This document shows positions 55,155 to 64,000 of a stretch of DNA of 64,000 nt, piece after piece. The position numbers and the translations under genes are program-made. How positions within the stretch are numbered: position 1 is the stretch's first letter; each line of letters starts with the position of its first letter. The stretch spans positions 6,882,001 to 6,946,000 of the forward strand of contig NC_083527.1 of the NCBI RefSeq assembly GCF_032362555.1, in the 5' to 3' direction. The DNA is from Amyelois transitella. Taxonomy: Eukaryota; Arthropoda; Insecta; Lepidoptera; Pyralidae. The notes below the pieces were generated by a model. It was not told where the DNA came from. It ran no database searches and saw only the letters and a program-made list of their open reading frames with translations.

Positions 55155-55413
55155 GTGCCGTGTGGTTCCCGGCACCAATACAAAAAAGAATAGGACCACT
55201 CCATCTCTTTCCCATGGATGTCGTAAAAGGCGACTAAGGGATAGGCTTATAAACTTGGGATTCGTTTTTAGGCGATGGGCTAGCAACCTGTCACTATTTG
55301 AATCTCAATTCTATCATTAAGCCAAATAGCTGAACGTGGCCATTCAGTCTATTCGAAACTGTTGGCTCTGTCTACCCCGCAAGGGATATAGATGTGAACA
55401 TATGTATGTATGT
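55155..55413 (+). repeat. RepA, reference full-length copy
   Basis: Closest to consensus across its length. Head AGTGCCGTGTGGTTCCCGGC, core, tail hairpin slightly decayed (CAGTCTATTCGAAACTG), and TATGTATGTATG end. No flanking duplication is obvious. Confidence 0.92.
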
Positions 55414-55962
55414 AGTTTTTACTAAGAAATATAATGATCGATACTTTACTACCTCCTCTTATCCGCATGGAGGCAGATGCCCTAGGTTTTGCGCAGGCTA
55501 GGCGATCAATAAAGTCTGGATTGCCGCCAGCCACTCCCCTTGCGACTACGGACATTTTTACAACAGGGACACACCCTGTAGATGCAATAAAATTGTAAAT
55601 TAGATTTGACTCTATGTATATAGAAGTTGAACATGTAAGTACCTATCTATAAGTTAAACATAGGCCTTTGAATACCCTTGCAAAAAAGATATTTATGACT
55701 TGTCTCAGGGAATAGGTAGTATATATAATAGTAGACAGAGTTTACAGTCTCAAAAGGACTGTAATACCTTAGTCAGCTATTATGGTTATGACTACATGAT
55801 GGAAATCAGATTTTCGAATTCCCATTTTGTCCTCGTCTTGAGAATTACCATGAAAAAGTGACAGACCACGATCACAAAAATTTATTAAAACGACGTTATA
55901 GTAGCGGACAATGAGACATAATTTTGAATTTACGATGTTAGTATTCGATAACCGTCTTAATT
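55414..55962. other. Gene-free spacer
   Basis: No exon recognised. A weak RepA echo (GTAGACAGAGTTTACAGTCT) is at about 55731. Confidence 0.45.
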
Positions 55963-56185
55963 ATTAGAATAGAATAGATTTACTTTCAAAATTGGATACA
56001 AGGTATCACTTATTGACGTCACATCACTTAAATCTAATTATAACTACTACCGCTTCCAAAGCGCATGTGTAGAAGAAGCGGCGGAACAAACTACACGGCA
56101 GCATTTTCATCGGACGTCAATGTACAAATATAGATCCCTTAAATCTAAATCATGGACGAATGCACATTGTCTATGAATGTAGAAC
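55963..56185 (-). repeat. RepC, near-complete minus copy
   Basis: Starts with tail TTAGAATAGAATAGATTTAC, keeps ACTACCGCTTCCAAAGCGCA and CATCGGACGTCAATGTAC, and ends near GAATGCACATTGTCTA. Confidence 0.8.
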
Positions 56186-56399
56186 TAGTCAATTTTAGAG
56201 TTTCTCAAACATAGATAATTTCATGTCAACAAAGTTTTTGGTACATATCCACTATTTTTATATCATCAATGTGTGTTAGAAGGAATGTAGAATCGATGGG
56301 ACTTCCAAGCCCAATTTTTATGGGATTGTCTATGGCCAATGAGCCGTGGAGCCGCTTAGAGACGATTTAGGAGACGTTGAATCATCACGTAGACATATT

Positions 56400-57013
56400 T
56401 GAACATGCCTATTACGTCTTTATTTCTTACGGGGTAAACAGAGTTAAACGCCAGACTCGAAGGCCACATTGAGTTGCATGGCTCATTGATATAATTGAGA
56501 TTCAGTGCTAGTGACAAATTGTTAGCCCGTCCATCCACATAGGTATTAGAGAATCCCAAATATGTATATACATATAGCTTTTACTTTTCTTGACTTATAC
56601 ATTTGACGGGGAAGAAATGAAATAAGATATAAATTTCACTGAGGCCATGCAAATCTTCGTGGAAAAACACAACGATAACGATTTTGTAATAAAATAAAAA
56701 TAACATGTTAGGTACTTAATGAACTTTTGATATGGCTTTTCCTTGTCAAAGTTTGCACTATAAACAAAAATATCTACCTACATAGAAACATATTGTCACG
56801 TCTATATACTGAGTTTTCAAGAGTCTGAAAGGTCACGTTGAGCTTTATGATGGAATTGAGATTCAAATAGTGATAGGTTTATAGCCCATCTCCCTAAAGA
56901 AGAATCCCAAGCTTATATACATAGGTATAAACCTATTTCTTAGTCGCCTTTTCCACATGCATGGGAAAGATATGGAATGGTTTCATTCTAAAGTACTAGA
57001 AACCACACACCAA
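56400..57013 (-). repeat. Two degenerate RepA minus copies (56400-56560, 56790-57013)
   Basis: The first keeps TTTCTTACGGGGTAAACAGA. The second keeps GGAATTGAGATTCAAATAGT, TTAGTCGCCTTTTCCAC and GAAACCACAC. Both are older than the 55155 copy. Confidence 0.68.
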
Positions 57014-58063
57014 CAAGCTTAATAAAACCGTTTTATATAAGTAAACCAAATCCTTCTTAATAAATCACAAAGGCATGTAACTAAACAGCTTATCATACGG
57101 AAACAAACTTAATGACATTTTTTCACGAAACAAATAATCTGTTTTGGAAAATGGGTTAGTAGGTATTATTTTCCTTTAGCAAATTAAGGTCATTGCGTGC
57201 TGCCACTATACCATTTTGGTACATATATGAATTCGTCTCCTTCGCTTTATCTTACTATTACTCAATTATCATATCCAATTCTTCAATATAATTTGATTAT
57301 AATAGCAATCGAATGATTGGAAATCTGAATGGATAGGGTGAATAAATATGTAATGTAATGGATGTAAGTTACATATACGTCCATGTTGGTTAATGTAATA
57401 GGCACGGTGTTGCCATATTATAAAATGTTAGATTGTTAATAATATGCGCATAAGAAAGATTATGAGATTGTATTGATATGTAATGCGATCGATCACGGAA
57501 GTTCCATCAAAGTTTAGATTATTGTTTAACAGGTATGCTTAAAAATTGGACTCTGAAGTTTAAAGTGAGTGACAGACGTACTAATAAATACGTGAACTAC
57601 CCAGTTGTTGTTGTTGTTAACCGTATTTGCAAAGTTGATACTGTTAGACGATCCGTTATTTTGTTTTGAATATACATAACATAATATAAAAGAAATGTTT
57701 TCCGAAAAAGTACCTATATATTAAAAAAAGAAGCAGATAAAATTAAAAAAAAGTTAAAGTAGTATTTTCCTAATTATCACAAAACGGTCTATTGCGAGTA
57801 CGTATCTAAATCTCTTTGTGTGTCACTAACATCGAGAAAATTCGTATAACTACAAGCCGAGCTTTAAAGTTTGTGCGTCTGTCACCTACTTAAGATAAAT
57901 ATTTATAATTTGGCAACCATAACAGGCAACACTGCTGTGTTAGGGAAAAAAAATTCTTCTTCAATGTGTTCGTGAAGTGAAAACATCAAGTTTTTCTCCG
58001 GTTCAGCGCTGAGCAATTTTTATTTGAGAAGTTGTTTATCTCGGCCGGGAAATCAAAGGAAAA
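57014..58063 (+). promoter_or_regulatory. RpS20 upstream region and leader
   Basis: No coding sequence. Pyrimidine runs near the start (TTCTTCTTC at about 57954 and TTTTTCTCC at about 57990) are candidates for the TCT-type initiator/5'TOP that ribosomal protein genes use. Choosing between them needs transcript data. Confidence 0.35.
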
Positions 58064-59442
<1,379 letters not shown>

Positions 59443-59454
59443 GCATAACTGCCC

Positions 59455-59460
59455 AATAAA
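59455..59460 (+). terminator. RpS20 polyadenylation signal
   Basis: Canonical AATAAA 13 bases after the stop codon. It implies a very short 3' UTR, usual for ribosomal protein mRNAs. Confidence 0.85.
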
Positions 59461-60387
59461 CGTTTGACAGAAAAATCTCTTTCATTTTAAAGTATTTTTA
59501 CGGAAACATCTTGATTGTACGGTGACGTACAGTTGAGATATTGAAAATAAAAATTCGGTTGAATTGAGTACTTCTTTTTGTAGTCGGTTAAAAAGAATGG
59601 TCAGAATTTTGAATGTCTCATAAACTGAAACATTACATGTATTTATAACTCTTTACCTCATCAAAAGCTACGGAATAAGATTTCTTTTCATTTATCCGAG
59701 GGTACGGCAGTGACCCCGCCAAGTCGAGCGCTAAGCCATTACTGCCATCCTTTAGGTACTAGAACCATTTCGTCGTGCATGTTCAGGTTCTTGTTAGAGA
59801 ACCTCTAATTTCCGTCATCCAGTAAGCTAAATTTACATACTTAAAATCCAAAATTTCTAGTCTTCATGTCATTTAGTTCCAAAGCAAAATACCTACATAG
59901 GTTATACGGGACAAAATAGTTTCAAGAAATCTGTCGTGCAAGAAAGTTTCCTAATGACCCCACCAGGGGACGAACCCGGGACATGGTAAGTATTCAGAGA
60001 TAAAATACTAGCTTGCGTCAAACACTGTTGTATGTAGGTACCCGTCATAAATAAATCAAACTCCAATAATGTGATTTTAAATTATTTTTATTTCTGACAT
60101 TTAAATTGGATGAACAGCTGAGCAAAATGCTTCAGAAGTTACCCAAATATTATTGAAATTGCGCGCTAACAGGGAGCAAGCTGACAATCCCATTTCTTGT
60201 CTGATAACCAACGTTCCGTTAAAGAGCCGTCACGATTTTCATCACAATATTCTTCACCAGCGCTCCTGCTATCAGAGCCAGTCATTTCTGGGACCCGCCA
60301 CCCCCCTTACACCAACCAACGTCTTGTTATATGGTGCAAAACGTGGGACCCGACCATACGCCCTTATGCTTAAACTTTCTGTAAGAG
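59461..60387. other. Gene-free intergenic stretch
   Basis: No exon recognised. GACGAACCCGGGAC at about 59969 resembles a reversed B box of a SINE. The ORF at 60153-60395 has no domain. Confidence 0.45.
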
Positions 60388-60615
60388 CGCGATGACCGAT
60401 CCGTGTAATGATGTTATGTGTTACGGTCACGAAATATAGCCCCAATTGTAGAAATCTAGCCCTCGTAACATTAGGGTAAGCTATAGCGCGCCGACCGGAT
60501 CTACTGATCCGTGTAATGATTGCCGCCTTCTTTTTTGGGGGTGTTACGGTTAGAAACGAGAAATAGATTGCAGAAATCCAGCACTCGTAACATTAGGATA
60601 AGCTATGCATGCCTA
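60388..60615 (+). repeat. Degenerate direct duplication of about 110 bp
   Basis: GATCCGTGTAATGAT...GTGTTACGGT...CTCGTAACATTAGG(G/A)TAAGCTAT occurs twice (about 60395 and about 60506 starts), with an insertion in the second copy. Confidence 0.7.
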
Positions 60616-60818
60616 GGCGCGACAGACCTTGAATTGGCAGACAGTGGCAGGTAAAAAGGGAGGTATATGAAGATTTCGCATGAAAACAAGGTCACTGCCT
60701 TCAATTCACTCTTCAAACTCATCACGATTGACATGTATCAAAATCGCCAAAACACGATAATCCATTCAATTCCCTTGCTATTTTTCAAAACATGTCGTAT
60801 TCAAACTTAGAACACGTA

Positions 60819-61470
60819 CGAGGTGAACCCAAAAGTTCGTAGCCTAACCAAGAAAATATTTTTTTTTTTAAATATGTAGTAATATTTTTATTATAGGCTA
60901 TGAACCACACAAAGCGGAGCGTTCGAACTGAGTCAAAAAGGGTTAGCATAGGTTAGGTTTAGATAGGTGTTAAAGAAATCTAATAATCCTTATACTTGTT
61001 TTCTAGTCCTCCCCCCCTGGCCACGCGGGGGTGTTACCTTTCCTCCCTCCTGCCCGCTTCTCCCCGCTGCGGCAAGTTTCTAAAGTTTACCCGTGGAAGT
61101 TGATGGCCGACCGCTTCTGGGTTCGTCATCCAGACTCTCCCGTCCGCGTTTAAAATCAGCTACCCACTTTTTTACACGAATATGACGGAGCAGATTCTTC
61201 TAATGTGTTAACCATATCTTCATGGATTTCCTTCGGCGTTAACCCCTTCTTATACAGGTACTTAATCACAGCACGCAGTAAAATTTTTTCCATATTAAGA
61301 AAACTTCACGACTTGCTTTGCACAAAAAAATATTTAACTAAGACAGAGAGATGTATCCAATTGCAAATTTGCACGCTTACTACTAAATATAGAAGCAACA
61401 AAATGAGGGTAGTAAAAAAATTATAGATATTTATTTACTAGGTGAGGCCACAAACTTTTAGATTCACCTC
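60819..61470 (-). mobile_element. Internally deleted mariner-like element
   Basis: Inverted ends match imperfectly over about 30 bp: CGAGGTGAACCCAAAAGTTC at 60819 and, on the minus strand, GAGGTGAATCTAAAAGTTTG from 61470. A TA precedes the left end. On the minus strand from 61291 a frame encodes a mariner transposase N-terminus with its HTH (AVIKYLYKKGLTPKEIHEDM); after a frameshift it continues as ADFKRGRESLDDEPRSGRPS. The DDD/E catalytic region is missing. About 650 bp against about 1.3 kb for intact mariners, so it is inactive. Confidence 0.82.
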
Positions 61471-63209
61471 ATCTCTCATACATTTGTATTTCTTATGTGC
61501 TTCCTTAAACATCAATCTAATCATATTTTCTTCTTTTCGCACACAAATTCTGGCATACAATTTTGTTTTTTTATTAAAACCACACACTTTTAAATCCATT
61601 AATCTGAGAACTGCTATTATGAAGACATTCAACGAACCAGGTCCGTAGTGATCTAGACAATTGGTGTAAATGGCAACTTTTGACTAACTTATTTATTTTC
61701 TTGACTGTTTTTGTTCCTATAATCACCTAAAAACTCACCTAGCACCTTTTCACTGACCCAATAATATCACCTAGCATAATAATCCTATCATTTGCCTTTC
61801 AATCTAAATATATCTTTCATACTTTGGGGTACTTCTTCCATATTATTATTCAGTGGACATAAGCAGAGCCCTAATAGGTTGGCACCTAGTTCCTAATTAA
61901 GATTTGTCGTCGGCGCGGCAGACCTTAGCTCACTGGACTATGTGTGGTATAGCATAAGAGTAAAAGGAACTAGAAAGGTAGGACTTGGGCAGCCAGGGTC
62001 ATTGTGTTCTGAAGAATCTAGTTGAGCAGTATGCGGGACCCTGGAATAGAAAATATGATATTGTTACAAATAATTTAAATATAAATTAAATTTTAAGCCT
62101 TTTGATTTACTTTTACAATTTGAGCAGGCTAATGTAGGTGCTACAAACCTGCCTAACCATCATGAAAGTTAAAAATTGATGAAAGTGCTTTTTCCTTGGT
62201 TAGTTCTACTCGTAATGTTATATTTTTTATAACATAATACATTCATAACATGATTATGTTATATATTCTAGACTTGTAGGGGGGTAATTTAGAGTAAAAA
62301 AGTGTTACTTCCCTATGAGCAGAATGTGGCATAGACAAACACACACACTGCACTTTGAGAAGTGTTATTATGGCGCCGTTTTGGTGAACATAGCTGTATG
62401 TAACTAACTATGTCTTCATCTTGGCGCTCACCTTCATTACACAGTGTTTAAAATGGAAATAAGACTTAAAAACTTCAGTTGTAAATGGAAGATAATATTT
62501 TGTTTTTCAAATCTTTACCTTATCCATTAATTTGTGGTTTCTTGGCTTTTTGGAAGTAAGGGCACTCTGCTTCTCCAAGGAGTGGAATTTAAAAGCTAAA
62601 TCAGTACGCGTGAGAAGCCTCCAGCTCAGGCTTTGGACATAGGCAGACCTATGTCCTAACGCAACATCTGTAGTAGATGAAACATTTCAATGTTTTTGTG
62701 TTTCGTCCCAACGTGTAAGTGAACATAACCTCAAAAAACGAAGATGTGCCTTCACCTATGTTCGTTACTGAGGTAGGTAATTACAATATTAGTCAATACT
62801 CTGCGATTTTTCGATTGTGATACTGAATAAATTACGATTCGGTAGATTGAAGGTAACGGCAAAGACAATTGAGATTACCTATCGTTGAGTTATATTAAAC
62901 AAGAAAGAAGCAACCTGAGGAAGCGACAGAAGAGTAAGTGTTAAATGACAATGACATAACATTAATTGATTCAGTTGAGTTGACATTGACATTAGGTAGG
63001 TGTAAGTTATGTAGGTACTCCATGCACAGATTGATCATTGATAATTGAAATTACCCTTCTGTGTAAAGTAATGGGTGACACACAGCCGAATATAGTAAGT
63101 ATAAAAGTAAGATCGTTGCTTCTTTACAACCAATCTGAAATAATACTCTAGGATAGTCTCAGCTCGAACTAGTCGATCGCTACTGCATCCAGTATTTTTT
63201 TATTCTTAT
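61471..63209. other. Gene-free stretch
   Basis: No supported exon. On the minus strand near 62440 an ATGAAG|GTGAGC looks like a start codon plus donor, but nothing supports a gene. Confidence 0.45.
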
Positions 63210-63372
63210 AATTCTTTTTTTTTAGATGGGCCAGCAACCTGTCGCTATTTGAATATCAATTCCACCATTAAGCCATGCAGCTGAGCGTTGCCTTCAGTCT
63301 TATCGAGACTGTTGGCTCTCCCTACCCTGTACCTTAACAGGGTATTTTATTACAGACGTGATTATGACGTGA
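63210..63372 (+). repeat. RepA, 5'-truncated plus copy
   Basis: Starts in TTTTTTTTTAGATGGGCCAG and keeps the tail hairpin (CAGTCTTATCGAGACTG). About 20 foreign bases split CTACCCT from ACAGACGTGATTATGACGTG. 63373-64000 shows no feature. Confidence 0.78.
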
Positions 63373-64000
63373 AGGTCACTCTACGAATCTAACTGTAATC
63401 AATTTGTTATTATTTATAAAACCACCTTCTAATTATATTTTTTAGCTTGACCAGAAATGTAGTATATCTGTCAATTAAGACCAAACTTGTTAATTTTAAA
63501 TAGCAACACCAAATAATTATGTCATATTGAGATAATGGTTAGTGAGGTAATTTGATAATAGGGCACTAATATCAAATATAAACAGTCTTAGGAGATGTAA
63601 ATAAGAATCTTAAGTAATAAAAAAGCCATAAACTAACACGACTGATCACGATAAGCTTATTGTAATTTTTACTTATTTTAATTATTGCCAGCTCAATATT
63701 TAATTTCACTTGCAATATGGCATTTAATAACTGAACATTTTCTTCAGGATCTTTTAAACTACATTGGATTTCTTGTGACTGATGAGGACGGCTATCAAAT
63801 TGTTATTACTTCAAGTAAGATACGATGGGAGTAGATGGAATAAAGGAAATAAACGCAACACGCAAAACAATTTAGATTCGCTACATAAGAATAGATTTTT
63901 ATGACCTCAAGACAATTAACATTTATAAAAACAGGACGAAAATCATCAATATTATAACGAAAACATGCATAAATACTGCATAAGTAATACTATAGAATAC

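Noticed and set aside
62420-62460. Minus-strand first exon ATGAAG|GTGAGC
   Set aside because: Two codons with no downstream exon or conserved context; likely coincidence.

Overview
The window looks like nuclear DNA of a moth or butterfly. It is AT-rich, has spliced genes, and carries dozens of short retroposons of kinds common in Lepidoptera: tRNA-headed SINEs, copies ending in (TATG)n, and the 'GCGGACGAAGTCGCGGGC' and 'CGCACTTGGCCGG' repeat modules. No bacterial, organellar or viral gene organisation is visible. Species cannot be named from the sequence alone.

Five gene units can be supported. Three are beta-tubulin units, all on the minus strand. Tubulin A has exon 1 at 41895-41951 and exon 2 at 36629-37915. 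Tubulin B has exon 1 at 30513-30569 and exon 2 at 24626-25912. Tubulin C is only a first coding exon at 12449-12505, and its second exon is not in the window. A and B each encode 447 residues and differ at four. Between B and C, on the plus strand, lies a two-exon orotate phosphoribosyltransferase gene (21934-22071 and 23095-23580) that ends without the orotidylate decarboxylase domain normally fused to it in animals. Near the right end is a three-exon ribosomal protein S20 gene (58064-59442) whose first coding exon is just the ATG.

Layout: 1-12.4 kb is gene-free and repeat-bearing, and would be the first intron of tubulin C if that gene is intact. 12.4-13.4 kb is the tubulin C exon and promoter. 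13.4-20.8 kb is dense in retroposons. 20.9-44.1 kb is a gene block (OPRT, tubulin B, tubulin A) bracketed by two inverted, roughly 95% identical copies of a 0.64-kb element. 44-57 kb is dense nested retroposons. 57-59.5 kb is RpS20. 59.5-64 kb is intergenic, with a deleted mariner element.

Main points of interest: (1) the OPRT-only gene, whose last 11 codons begin at a phase-0 GTATGT that could be an unused splice donor; (2) the OPRT intron-1 donor present in four tandem 32-bp copies; (3) patchwork identity between tubulins A and B that suggests gene conversion; (4) an M-loop Q279R difference in tubulin A; (5) an orphan tubulin first exon; (6) a roughly 42-copy SINE-like family ('RepA') whose 3' end matches the 3' end of a LINE also present here; (7) the inverted element pair around the gene block. 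No wholly new molecular system is demonstrated. Family names RepA to RepK are local labels.
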